From the IMG/VR virus record IMGVR_UViG_3300005747_000169, positions 1 to 27,080 of that record: 27,080 nt of DNA, one strand, 5' to 3'. The DNA is from a virus. The position numbers and the translations under genes are program-made. The notes under the pieces are model-generated. The model searched no databases, was not told the DNA's origin, and saw only the letters and a program-made list of their open reading frames with translations. Below are positions 9,001 to 15,688 of this stretch, one piece after another; position 1 is the stretch's first letter; each line of letters starts with the position of its first letter.

Positions 9001-11679
9001 CGATAAAGATTTACCGTAGCCAGCCATATCACTGTAAAAGTAAGAATTGTTTGAGTTTTGGTTTACAGACATACTATATAATATACTGTCTACATCATCT
9101 CTTGGAGCACCTGAAACTTCAATTGTTTCAAACATGTTTAAAAATTGTTGTTTGAATACATTGTAATCAAGTGCATTTTTTCTTATAGATTTAATTACAT
9201 TTGTTTCGCTGTCAACTAGTCCAAAAATTGCAGGTAATAAACTACCTTGGTGTTTTACATAACGTGTTCCTGATTTATATAAGTTAGGAATATCTCTAGC
9301 ATTTGATGTGTTGTTAAACTTACCAGTAACATTATTATTATTACTAAAAATAGTTCTAACATGATCAGTTACACTACCTAAAGTAAATGTAGTTAGGTCA
9401 TTATTTTCACTGTTGTTAGTTAAGTTTATAGGCGCTTCGTAAAATCCAAACTGTGTAGGTACTTCATCAGTGGTAATTTTTATAGTAATTCTTTCGTCTG
9501 ATGGAATAAATTCTACAGGATTTATATATAATTTTTTACCGTCATCACTTTTTGTTGTAGTAAATCCTGTATTAGGTTTTAGTATCGTTCCGGCATACTC
9601 AACAACAATGTCTTTTGCTGTTAGGTATAGTCCTGGATTAGTAATTGCTGTAACTTCAATTAATGTTGTTTCGGCGATTGTATCATTAAGTTGTATAACT
9701 TTTTGTCTAGTTTTAGTATCAACCAAACTCCATCCTGATTCAAATGTGTTTTCAGTTAAACTTTTGTTTACTTTAACAACACTGGCCGCTGTGTCTTGTA
9801 AAACATTTCCGTCAGTTGTAGAATATACAAAACTATCATTGTCCCAATCAAAGTTGAAACAAATATCACCAATGTTATTAACATTTTGATATGAAATTGG
9901 AAATCCTAAAACAGCATCATTTGCTCCGGTTCCTTGTTTGTAACTTAATAGTTTGTTACCAACAAAATTTTGTACGCCATATTTTGTATCAGTAAAACTA
10001 ACACCGTTATTATCAAATAATTCAAACATCGGTGCTTGGTTAATTGTAGTTTTTTGTTGTCCTTTAATCCATGTTGTTCCATCAAAGTACCAACTAGTGC
10101 CTTTATTAGTTACACCGTCAGTAACAACAATACCTGTATTAGTTAAACCGCTTTCAACTTCTTCTAAACGCAGTCTTGACTTTCCGCCATGTTTTACAAA
10201 TGAAACTTCATAAATCTTTCCTGCTACAGTAATGTCAGGGTCTGCTGTAAATGTAACACGCATACCTGTTGTTAAATCAACTTGGTCAACATAGTAACCT
10301 ATTTGTCCTTCAACTTCACTAAATGCATCTGTTGTAACTGTGTCAATTACATCAATGTTGCCTAAACCCTGTGTGGCAAAATTGTAAAGTTGCATGTTAG
10401 GCCTAAATTCAATAATAGGTCGTTTAGCACGTTGAGTTTCATCTAATACAATATTAGTATTATTATACTTGGCTGTTGCTTCAATAACTTCTTTATGAAA
10501 CCATCTGTTATATCTTGACCAAGGATTCTTATCAATACTTGCTCTGTTAATACTAACGTACTCTGGAGTTGTTGGTGTACTTTCTCCATCATCATATGGA
10601 GTGTCATCAAAACTATCTACATCAAACTCATAATCAAAATTTTGACTATAACCTTCTGGTGTATCAAACTCTGTTACTGGAGTAAGTGTAATTCCTGTTC
10701 CAACACCTTCAACATAATAATTTTTATTTTTATATTTTGACGGTGTTACATTTCCTGTAAAATTAACTTTTAATCCGTTAGTAAACACAACTCCATTAGA
10801 ACTTGTGTACTCTGTTTTACCTAAAACTTCTGTAGGAATATCAATGTTTAACTCATCAACTGCATCTTTAATTTCAAAAATACCTTGCATTGATTGATGA
10901 TTAGCACAAGTATAGTAAAGTATGTCTGGTGCGCCTTTTGGAATAGTAAACACAACTGTTCCGTTATCAGTACCGTTGTCTGTAACTCCGTCAGTGTATA
11001 AATCTGTATTACCTGTAGTTTTTGCAATTTTAATATTAAACGGATGTCCAGGCGCATTTACTTCAAACTTATAAGTTGCACCTCTAAACAATTTAATTAC
11101 AGGATTCTTTGAACTACCATCTGGCGTAAACACATAAGCACCTGAACTATCATTAGTAACAGTAAATGCACTTATGCTACCTTCTGCTAATCCTGTAACT
11201 GTTACTGGACTAGGACCTTGTGGCAACCAATAGTACTGTCTATAGTTTGCAATTTTATCAAAGTCGATATGTGGGTTCCAAGCATAATATTTGCTAGAAA
11301 ATAAATTGTTATGATTTTTTGTTTCGCTGTTAAAAAAATCTAACTGATTTAATAAATCGTCATATGTTGCTAACCATTCTGTTCTATCATCAAAATCATC
11401 TCTGATTACAACACTAGGTAATAGGTTATAACGTCTACGATTAGATGTTGGTTCAGTAAGGTATCTATCCTCCGGCTTTACTGTTGGAGAATATCTACTT
11501 CCAACAAAACCGTTAATTTTTTCTAATTGACCTTTACTAATAAGTGTGTCAAATGTTGCTCCAAGAAACTTTTTATTTGCTTCCGTTCTAAAAAACATTG
11601 GAAGTAAATCAGCACTATTTCTAAACTTATCTTTATTGTCCTTGTTAACAGGAGCATTGTTGTTGTCACTATATGCCAT
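1..11679 (-). CDS. Giant multidomain virion structural protein (3' end beyond window)
   Basis: The ATG at 11679 overlaps the gp6 stop (TAATG), with AGGAGGT-like pairing upstream (CGGAGG). The frame stays open to base 1, giving 3893 residues with no stop. The N-terminus (about 1-130, including LLPMFFRTEANKKFL) and the RPHTAPWEM motif at 1123-1131 resemble the very large structural proteins that follow gp6 in marine T4-like phages. Domains read from the translation: cupredoxin-like at about 170-268 (H212, C258, H261, M264); seven FG-GAP beta-propeller repeats at about 2095-2573; GxGY repeats at about 2970, 3322 and 3626; YHYH domain at about 3394-3590 (YHYH at 3461-3464); beta-sandwich-like tail-fibre repeats (TLPYIP...INVYFDNVRQ) near the window edge. 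By position it corresponds to gp7/Afp12-type outer baseplate proteins fused to host-contact modules; that role is inferred. Three T4 baseplate/fibre functions could be combined here. Confidence 0.85.
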   Translation of the reverse strand, partial: MAYSDNNNAPVNKDNKDKFRNSADLLPMFFRTEANKKFLGATFDTLISKGQLEKINGFVGSRYSPTVKPEDRYLTEPTSNRRRYNLLPSVVIRDDFDDRTEWLATYDDLLNQLDFFNSETKNHNNLFSSKYYAWNPHIDFDKIANYRQYYWLPQGPSPVTVTGLAEGSISAFTVTNDSSGAYVFTPDGSSKNPVIKLFRGATYKFEVNAPGHPFNIKIAKTTGNTDLYTDGVTDNGTDNGTVVFTIPKGAPDILYYTCANHQSMQGIFEIKDAVDELNIDIPTEVLGKTEYTSSNGVVFTNGLKVNFTGNVTPSKYKNKNYYVEGVGTGITLTPVTEFDTPEGYSQNFDYEFDVDSFDDTPYDDGESTPTTPEYVSINRASIDKNPWSRYNRWFHKEVIEATAKYNNTNIVLDETQRAKRPIIEFRPNMQLYNFATQGLGNIDVIDTVTTDAFSEVEGQIGYYVDQVDLTTGMRVTFTADPDITVAGKIYEVSFVKHGGKSRLRLEEVESGLTNTGIVVTDGVTNKGTSWYFDGTTWIKGQQKTTINQAPMFELFDNNGVSFTDTKYGVQNFVGNKLLSYKQGTGANDAVLGFPISYQNVNNIGDICFNFDWDNDSFVYSTTDGNVLQDTAASVVKVNKSLTENTFESGWSLVDTKTRQKVIQLNDTIAETTLIEVTAITNPGLYLTAKDIVVEYAGTILKPNTGFTTTKSDDGKKLYINPVEFIPSDERITIKITTDEVPTQFGFYEAPINLTNNSENNDLTTFTLGSVTDHVRTIFSNNNNVTGKFNNTSNARDIPNLYKSGTRYVKHQGSLLPAIFGLVDSETNVIKSIRKNALDYNVFKQQFLNMFETIEVSGAPRDDVDSILYSMSVNQNSNNSYFYSDMAGYGKSLSPTTYEVNTFEQQIFGIQSNFNLTTNSNRSVYVYLNGEHLINGVDYNFDTIDNTVNLIKKTAIGDSVVIYDYNTIGSIIPSTPTKLGLYPKYTPEIYTDNTYIKPTKIIQGHDGSKTKTFNDYRDELLLELEKRIYNNIKVEYNRDIFDNTEFKPGAFRKTDFTLDQFTSVLDDDFNYWANLYSVNYLDNTTSVEGEIFSYNHNSGLDTVNGETLPGSWRGIYKKFFDTDRPHTAPWEMIGYSEKPSWWEGRYGAAPYTSGNDILWNDLEKGFDFNKQKANPVYARTGLSKIIPVDEYGDLKSPLQSNLVSNFITTDIGNDWVFGDMGPSEYSWRSSSWYPYVEQIALALLKPANYLTAQYDTSQNKVSPSGNIIYNSTGKILDFTDVKTHTLYYNNVRYFGSGYHVFVVDYMKQANQDVLTGYASRLAKTSMNLTYKTGAFVNKDRLRVLLESANPNSPDKSIFLPDENYEIAFRKSNPVYTASISGVVVEKVDKGYMVRGYDKYNPVFNIYPARLGQNDQAVNIGGTEANFIIWTEEKFYGAQQIVQYEGSYYRVKEDHTAQQQFDVSKYTRLAELPTTGGASAQIPTLFEDRLVRVPYQTVYTNKQDVYNFLLGYGQYLESIGFKFESRINELGEISDFKFSGKEFLYWTTQNFAKGSVITLAPFARNISFEFSSGQVDNVLDTFYEYSIYNAGGNPISRKSISTVRDNGRFTLKPVDTQEGIFNVQLNLIQKEHVIVFDDKSVFGDIIYDQEAGYRQERIKLIGFKTTEWDGDLYSPGFVYDEAKISSWAQYKDYNLGDVVKYKTKFYTAKSFIAGEETFVYNKWSYLNQAPTAELLPNLDFKISSFQDFYNLDTETFDEASSKLSQHLVGYQKRTYLDNLIQDNTAQYKFYQGYIKEKGTINAIDKISRLKIDDVQTDISIDEEWAFKVGSLGSNSTVKEIEFTLDESLNLENPQAYDFVSSINANTTPGNNIQITANNIAVKPVDYDNNPWPTTRLDTTAGITSDYLNQLPVAGYPRLDDIPTTSVNYSDLIGSSVINQLDDSDLIWVAKDKDKDWNVYQLQTIPARVIQTDDLKTEFLNNEITLNTDIAHNLVVNQIISIKSFSEGVDNVYLVKRINSTTQFVVEGSDTSTTLDDSTSGEILEFISNRVNNPDDINNIKNISNIENDSLIFVDNDGTNKWAVYKKTRAFTENKWGAPNLITKQKFGYNIASANLGRTIVVASPKFGDEGQIYILNREFNTGIQTLQVTQGFAISDNASDNIVSDAGLPALGTSLALSNDGTVLVAGASEASNFKAADDSTYASGFRVSVGNIDVAPSVFDREGVVTLHTYDTAENLFKRNYIIGCSEPESDLHFGASVLVSNTKLLVGAPGKTNFQGKVYIYDKTTRPDGSTLDWDLSDHHILSIPNSRDGDRFGSTMTANKDLSIVAISAPGYEEEGDDSTANKGAVFIYSLDSNNEYQLIQTISSATFNQIDSGDSFGYSLDMSDNGTTLIVSAPYDDQNTINSGALYYFSKEVTADSTQDMYTYQQTIFSPLKQVQEQFGAKVSVNEDGTGFAVWSQHGQNRLTTTFDKFTLLEDSSLGETTRETTFDSQSLNIIDENYASGTVYTYTKLNTKFVYGQQLSSDTTQEFDEFGRGLIYTGNSLLVGAPNSKTADLTDDIGSLFVYQKTGSSGWNKIRTQDDPTDPYSVKKSFTFNTLNNDVKDFLETIDPVKGKIPYLAEKEISFKANIDPASYTIGDTNVTVKPTTAWTEEHVGQLWWDLSTVSYIWYEQGDTEYRKTNWGQQFPGSSIDVYEWVETDLLPSEWLELSVTQQGQSAGVSGTPKYNDDTLVQKNIYNFTSGGFETRYYYWVKNTVSVPNVNNRDLPAIEVANIINDPKTYGIKSIQLLSKNAISISNVKTTLDDKDVFLSVQYSNVDTDIPEHNEWQLISESQDKKIENTLLVKKLIDSAVGYDSEGNPVPDQALPVQRKYGIQVRPRQSMFVNRLDALKSIITFTNEVMSNTRVVDTKNINALSEKDPLPASGSGKWDIKIDDYDDLSQVGTEDLITATATANIVNGRITSVNITNAGKGYKNAPAITISGTGTGAKLQSVIDAQGKITAINVNKTGKDYTVANLSVRPFRALVTLDSTANNNWTIYEWQASTKLWSRTNTQTFDLTRFWKYTDYVVAGFDIDSIINYKLKATYELNTITPTVGELVQVDNAGDGNKIILKRVVSNGTFDDSYDLMYKANSTIQFNESVYNYELLNFGFAGQENYDVNLFDSEPIQETRRVLEIIRDNIFVDDLKNNWNKLFFIAVRYAFSEQTFVDWAFKTSFITIDNKLGGFSKKLNYKLSDPGYIEQYINEVKPYRTVIRNFYNSYDQVENTPVSNTDFDLPSYWDEENKVFVAPKITDDKITTEPYVNWFDNYKYNIGNVSVTDDGEGYTEAPVVIISGGRSNKPKIIQTNEFRPLVTTDYTDSRFYIKTTSIPDHGFARNPGTFAVKSQDFTFEITRTPVEADTKVKTPMGAIGVAVNGVVFHNPKANSTEMRAGVDYTINAVHAGKLLSIDDGSGHPQEDGVYHYHADPSLMYTKDATAHSPLLGYALDGYPIYGPYGWNTKSGRSNPRVMKSSYSLKTTVRSDGSNHDGTYVEDYEYIAGSGDLDEHNGRTCNTPEYPNGTYAYFVTVDPTDTTVPAYPYIVGPTYYGAPILPNGNKVLPGEAFVDATAVAYISRGIVREIVLTNPGSGYISAPLVTLAGGGGQNSVTRTAKAYARLENKKVRINAMSMKFDRIANSHLIQSQTQTDTFTATEGQIKFKLTYIPTLDKRQININIANETVYIENYDVSIVTLKDQTYKKQEGYIIFSVPPGKGKTVSITYEKSIDLMQATDRINYYYNPTAGMRGKDPSQLMTGVEYDGVKVQGLEFDISVGFDGLPWFSHGWDTFSGTNTDFAFRADGSTQTFTLPYIPTAGQEINVYFDNVRQDTPTPGAGGGVADSEYNNGALISENNGTV
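730..2799 (-). repeat. Three dispersed GxGY/AP repeats in the giant protein
   Basis: Three copies of a short beta-rich unit, (V/I)..(I/V)...G.GY..AP.(V/I).(I/L)(S/A)G: SVNITNAGKGYKNAPAITI (Y2973), NVSVTDDGEGYTEAPVVII (Y3325) and EIVLTNPGSGYISAPLVTL (Y3629). Copies 2 and 3 bracket the YHYH domain. Units like this recur in phage fibre and adhesin-like proteins, probably as a repeated structural element. Confidence 0.65.
912..1500 (-). other. YHYH domain in the giant protein
   Basis: Residues about 3394-3590. Hallmarks in order: VAVNGVVFHNP, GVYHYHADP with Y3461-H3464, HSPLLGYALDGYPIYGPYG, GDLDEHNGR with C3551, YPNGTYAYFVT, and YPYIVGPTYYG. This matches the YHYH domain family (Pfam PF14240), whose biochemical role is not established. 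The many conserved His, Asp and Tyr residues suggest a metal or ligand site; that is inference. It sits between two GxGY repeats, as if inserted into a fibre-like scaffold. Confidence 0.8.
3960..5397 (-). repeat. Seven FG-GAP repeats (integrin-alpha-like beta-propeller) in the giant protein
   Basis: Seven units begin at F2104, L2169 (LG variant), F2253, F2313, F2378, F2441 and F2533, with spacings of 60-92 residues. Each unit has the form FG..(L/V)..., then a hydrophobic strand ending in (V/L)(V/A)(G/S)AP or a variant, then G.(V/I)Y(I/V)Y. Examples are FGASVLVSNTKLLVGAPG, FGYSLDMSDNG and FGRGLIYTGNSLLVGAP. Seven units make one closed propeller, as in integrin alpha chains. Unit 6 is degenerate, with AVWSQ in place of the GAP strand. 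Propellers of this type mediate protein-protein or protein-glycan contacts. Confidence 0.75.
10876..11172 (-). other. Cupredoxin-like domain in the giant protein
   Basis: Residues about 170-268 of the giant protein. The order is a beta-rich start (LFRGATYKFEV), then APGHPFNIKI with H212, then VVFTIPKGAP, then LYYTCANHQSMQGIFEI with C258, H261 and M264. The C-x2-H-x2-M spacing plus an upstream His is the type I (blue) copper ligand set, and the spacing is the same as in amicyanin. Seen: the ligands and fold-typical strands. Inferred: copper binding. Such domains can lose copper and remain only as a fold, but here all four ligands are present. Confidence 0.75.
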
Positions 11680-14600
11680 TAGTAATTAGAACCTCCGCTA
11701 CTAGTGGTGTTGGTAGTACTTGTTGTACCTGTTGAAACAGTATTAGTTGTTGTAACTATGTTTGTTGATGTAACTGCAACTGTTCCTACTTGTTCAACAC
11801 TGCTAACAACATTACCTGATGCTTGTAAATTACTTGCTGTTACACTATCGATAATTTCTATATTATCAACAGTAGCACTGCTTACAAAAATTTCATCTGC
11901 TTTACTTTGTATCTGAAATAACGATCCAAAACTTTGTCCGTTACTTCTTGGCACAATGACCATGTTTGCTAGGTCAGGTGCAAGATTGTTATGTACAAAT
12001 GTTGCTAGTTCTGAAAAGTAAAATGTGTCACCAAAGTCCCAATTAGTTACATTAAAGAATGAATTAATTGCTTCAATTACACCACTTTTCAATTGGTTAT
12101 CACTAATAGTGCTGTTTGGTCCTCTTACAATTTTGAATTGTGCTTGAAGATCTGTATCAGCAGTGGTTCCAAATAATGGTCTGTATTTTACTGAATGGAA
12201 TATTAATGTATCACTTATTGATTTTATTTTATTTAATTCAGGTTCAAATTGACTTCTAAGTTGTTCTGAACTTGGTGCTAATGGACGGTATCCTCCATTT
12301 ACAAGCCATGTTCTAAAGTCATTGTCATATGACTCAGTTAACATATAGATATCTATTAAATTAGTTTTACTAGGATCTAACCTTCTATCATTTTCTGCAT
12401 TATGAATATACTGGAATTTAATATCTGATCTTCCTGGTTTTGCAAAGTATGTGTTGTTTAACTCTAGTACTCCTCTAGTTGCACTATAAGACTTAATAAC
12501 ATTTTCTGTAGAACTATAAAAGTAAAATAGTTGTCCATCGGTATAATCTGCAAGTGCTGGAATACTTGTTTCTTTATCAAAAATTATAAAATTACTTGCA
12601 TCTACTTTTTTAGCAACTGTATAATTTCCAACAACAGTATTTTGGAAAAATACAAATTTGTCTTGATATCCCCTAGCATCTGTTGATTCTGGTGCAACAA
12701 CATTTATAAAACTATCTGGGTCATCAATCATTCCGTCATCATCTGAATCGTATAAGTTTACTTGTACTCTGTTCGTATCTTCAAACCCGTCTGTGTTTCT
12801 AATTGCTCCAGTAATTTCCCATGGATAATCTTTTGTTAAGATTGAACTAAGAATTGGATCTTCGTTTACTTTAAGAATTTTAATTTGATCCTTAATTACT
12901 AATCCTGTTTTAGGATCATATGTTTTTCCTGTAGCATCAACATAAAATTGTACAAGGTCTTGACTTTCAAACCTATAATCTAGTCCTCTGTATGAAACTG
13001 TGTATGTTTCACCGTCGGTTTCAAATAGTACAAGCCAACTCTTGTCTGCTTTAGTTCCTGATAAATCACCTTCTCTATCTAAACTAAATGGATCTAATGT
13101 ATTAGCATTAGCATTAGCAATAATTTTCCATGTTAGCGTAGATTGATCATAACGCAATCCAAAGTTTTTATTTGAAAATACTAAGTCAACTATTTCTGTT
13201 TCAATATCACTTGGTAAGTCTGTTACTATGTTAGGTACAATCTCACTTGGTATTGCTAGTGCTGGTACTTTCTCTGTAATTACAATTGGTCCTGTTCCGT
13301 CATCTAATGCACCTAGTCCACCGTTAGACCCGTCACCAATAACATTTGCAACTTTGACCCAAATATAATCACTAGTTAATTTTGTTTTAGTTGTTGTAAG
13401 TTCTCCATTAGGTAGAAAATATCTACCACTTGGTGGAACAAATTTAATCATACTATCAGTTGCAATAAACCTAAAGTTGTTTCCTGTAAATGAACCAACT
13501 GTAATAGGTGCGTTATTCACTGTGTTTCTAAAATATCCTGTTGATCCAAGACTTGTGTTTGTTGATTTAACCCAATCAATGTTTAATTCTGCTGTTTGTA
13601 TTCTAGGAAATTTATCATAGTAAAAACTTTTAGTTCCTATGCCTGCAATAATAGGTTCAATATTATTTCTTAAAATACCTAATACATCATTTCTTGTACT
13701 AAATGTAAAATTAAAATCTATTTCGTAATCATTTTTATAAAGTATTCCATCATCAGCCATTATGTTTGTGCTGGAATATTTTCCAGTTGGATCTTTAATT
13801 TCATACTGTCTTGAAATACCACTACTTGCTCTGTTTACTGCTTTTGATTTAACAACTTGTGGATTAGACGTTAAAGGTAAAGTGTTGTAGTCTTCACCTG
13901 TAATCATTCTGTTTTGTGTGTAATATGTTTGAGGCGCATTGTTTCTAATACTAGTGACACTTTCTGTAGCACTAGCATTTGTAACTGTAGACTGCAACGC
14001 ACATTGAACTGTTAGTGTATTTCTTTGTCCACTTTTTGAAGTGTAAGGAATATCAACAATAATATTTTGCATGTCTGCTGGTCTAATTGTGTATGTTAAC
14101 CCATTTGAAACTCTGTAGTAAACTCTGAACGAACCATTAGGTAAATCACCAAACGTTCCATCTGCAAAATTTAAACTAACTTTGTCTTGGTCTCTTGAAA
14201 TTACAGAATAAATTTTTCTATTATCTTTTGCTTCTGAATTATAAATAGCGTTTGTTCCAACAACACTATCAAGTTTTGTCCATTGTTCTTTATAGTTTCC
14301 AAATTGATCTAATTCCCATAACCAAACATCATCGTTATTAATGTTAGGTGTGTTTAAATTAATTACTTCATTGTTAGAAGGATCTGAAATTGAAAACGGT
14401 GAAGTATAAGTTTCACCTTGTTTAAAGTTTAAAAAGAATCCTGTGTTTTCTGAACTATTACCTCTCTTGTCATTTCTATATAATAATCCTAAAGTGTTTC
14501 CTGGCAATGGAGTTTCTTCAACTATATTACCTTGATTTAAATTAGCACTTACAATATTAAATGATGTTTGTAACCCTGCAACAGTTTTACTAAATTTGTA

Positions 14601-15194
14601 TGTTGGAATATCTGAATTAGTTGTATTAACTTTGTATTGATCTGTTTGAATTCCTCCAACTGCATCACTAGCATTTGGTTTTCCAAAAACAGTTGTCCCT
14701 TGGAAACTATTATTCATAATTGTATTGATCTGCTCTAACCAGTTTACATTTGAATCGTCATTCCATAAAATAAATCTATTACGTAACTGTGTTCCGTTAC
14801 TGTCAGTTAAATTCTGTGTGGTTTGTATTCCTGTAATTTTTAATAGTCCTGTAGCACATTGGTTACGTTTATTGTTATAACCTACTAATCTTGCAAGACG
14901 TAATACACTTTCTTTTTTCTGTGCTGTTTCAATAAAGTTTTCTCTAGCATTTAAGTCAACTCTATAAGATAAACTTTGCCCTAAAAATGCAATTACATCA
15001 ATTAATGCAAGATATTCACTTGATTCAATATAATCGTTAAAATCTTCTGGATAATTTTTACGTAAGTAATTAATCATCGTCCTACGTATAGTAGGGAAAT
15101 CGTAAGAACTAAAGTCAGCATCAGTGAAAGATCGATAGATCTTACTCCAATCCTGGTTTACTAAAAGTGAATTTTGTCTATCATAACTTGCCAT
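11679..15194 (-). CDS. gp6: Baseplate wedge protein gp6
   Basis: The N-terminal 120 residues are diagnostic of T4-family gp6: DWSKIYRSFTDADFSSYDF, then TIRRTMINYLRKNYPEDFN, YIESSEYLALIDVIAFLGQ, VDLNARENF and ESVLRLARLVGYN. gp6 dimers form the wedge ring joining the hub to the outer baseplate and change conformation on contraction. At 1171 aa it is much longer than T4 gp6 (660 aa). The extra length is in the middle, with a calcium-loop-like DSDDDGMIDDPD at 816-827, and in a Ser/Thr-rich tail at about 1125-1171. It starts 39 nt after gp25, with GGTAAATA five bases before the ATG rather than a strong ribosome-binding site. Its stop overlaps the giant gene by one base. Confidence 0.93.
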   Translation of the reverse strand: MASYDRQNSLLVNQDWSKIYRSFTDADFSSYDFPTIRRTMINYLRKNYPEDFNDYIESSEYLALIDVIAFLGQSLSYRVDLNARENFIETAQKKESVLRLARLVGYNNKRNQCATGLLKITGIQTTQNLTDSNGTQLRNRFILWNDDSNVNWLEQINTIMNNSFQGTTVFGKPNASDAVGGIQTDQYKVNTTNSDIPTYKFSKTVAGLQTSFNIVSANLNQGNIVEETPLPGNTLGLLYRNDKRGNSSENTGFFLNFKQGETYTSPFSISDPSNNEVINLNTPNINNDDVWLWELDQFGNYKEQWTKLDSVVGTNAIYNSEAKDNRKIYSVISRDQDKVSLNFADGTFGDLPNGSFRVYYRVSNGLTYTIRPADMQNIIVDIPYTSKSGQRNTLTVQCALQSTVTNASATESVTSIRNNAPQTYYTQNRMITGEDYNTLPLTSNPQVVKSKAVNRASSGISRQYEIKDPTGKYSSTNIMADDGILYKNDYEIDFNFTFSTRNDVLGILRNNIEPIIAGIGTKSFYYDKFPRIQTAELNIDWVKSTNTSLGSTGYFRNTVNNAPITVGSFTGNNFRFIATDSMIKFVPPSGRYFLPNGELTTTKTKLTSDYIWVKVANVIGDGSNGGLGALDDGTGPIVITEKVPALAIPSEIVPNIVTDLPSDIETEIVDLVFSNKNFGLRYDQSTLTWKIIANANANTLDPFSLDREGDLSGTKADKSWLVLFETDGETYTVSYRGLDYRFESQDLVQFYVDATGKTYDPKTGLVIKDQIKILKVNEDPILSSILTKDYPWEITGAIRNTDGFEDTNRVQVNLYDSDDDGMIDDPDSFINVVAPESTDARGYQDKFVFFQNTVVGNYTVAKKVDASNFIIFDKETSIPALADYTDGQLFYFYSSTENVIKSYSATRGVLELNNTYFAKPGRSDIKFQYIHNAENDRRLDPSKTNLIDIYMLTESYDNDFRTWLVNGGYRPLAPSSEQLRSQFEPELNKIKSISDTLIFHSVKYRPLFGTTADTDLQAQFKIVRGPNSTISDNQLKSGVIEAINSFFNVTNWDFGDTFYFSELATFVHNNLAPDLANMVIVPRSNGQSFGSLFQIQSKADEIFVSSATVDNIEIIDSVTASNLQASGNVVSSVEQVGTVAVTSTNIVTTTNTVSTGTTSTTNTTSSGGSNY

Positions 15195-15199
15195 GCAAA

Positions 15200-15207
15200 T
15201 ATTTACC
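15200..15207 (-). promoter_or_regulatory. GGTAAATA box five bases upstream of gp6
   Basis: On the minus strand GGTAAATA ends five bases before the gp6 ATG, in one of only two real gaps within the operon. TAAATA is the core of T4-type late promoters (TATAAATA in T4). AAGG just upstream could also act as a weak ribosome-binding site, so the two readings compete. Confidence 0.35.
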
Positions 15208-15233
15208 TTAAATTATAAACTGCGTATTTTATT

Positions 15234-15671
15234 TTATGCCATCGATAAGCCACTATTTCGATCAAACGTATATACCATTTGTTCTAGTTGATTGTAGTCT
15301 TTAAAGTTAATTTCAATAACAATTTGTACACCAGTTTGCTGTTCAAAAATTGAAATATTTTCAACTAAAACCCTTGGATCTGATCTAAGGACTTCTTTAA
15401 CGTCATTTTGTAATAATTCAGTTGTTTCTTCTGTTAACGGTTCGTGTATTAGATCCCATATAATACTACCAAAATTTGGATTGTAGATTTTCTCACCTTT
15501 TCTAATATTAAAGTGATTCAACAAATCCTGTTTGATTAAGTTTATATCGTATAATGAAAAACTCTTACTATCGTCACTAACCGTACTCGTGCCTTTGTAA
15601 ATTTGACTAGTTTGCTGTGTTTGAACTACGTCTGTTTTTCCGTCTACATTGATTTCTTTATACTGTGCCAT
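15234..15671 (-). CDS. gp25: Baseplate wedge protein gp25
   Basis: This is the GPW/gp25 family, a small wedge subunit that sits where the sheath meets the baseplate and primes sheath assembly. The family core is clear: LLNHFNIRKGEKIYNPNFG with the NPNFG motif at 64-68, then IIWDLIHEPLTEE, then DPRVLVENI and a closing beta-hairpin. The length of 145 aa is close to T4 gp25 (132 aa). The first 35 residues are polar and probably flexible. It lies 17 nt after the spike gene and directly before gp6, the usual pairing since gp25 packs against gp6 in the wedge. Confidence 0.95.
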   Translation of the reverse strand: MAQYKEINVDGKTDVVQTQQTSQIYKGTSTVSDDSKSFSLYDINLIKQDLLNHFNIRKGEKIYNPNFGSIIWDLIHEPLTEETTELLQNDVKEVLRSDPRVLVENISIFEQQTGVQIVIEINFKDYNQLEQMVYTFDRNSGLSMA

Positions 15672-15676
15672 ACTGC

Positions 15677-15684
15677 TATTTACC
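15677..15684 (-). promoter_or_regulatory. GGTAAATA box five bases upstream of gp25
   Basis: Same octamer and same five-base distance to the ATG as upstream of gp6. The preceding TGGG is a poor ribosome-binding site. A late-promoter core is possible; used as a -10 element it would start transcripts at or next to the ATG. Confidence 0.35.
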
Positions 15685-15688
15685 CACT

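Noticed and set aside
9470-10213. Plus-strand frames of 139 and 86 aa
   Set aside because: Both are antisense to the giant protein. They are hydrophobic only because they mirror Thr/Asn/Asp-rich codons, and they have no gene context.
1-11679. Possibility that the left third is non-coding or a decayed gene
   Set aside because: Minus-strand reading gives coherent protein domains from 11679 to base 1 in one frame, with no stop seen.
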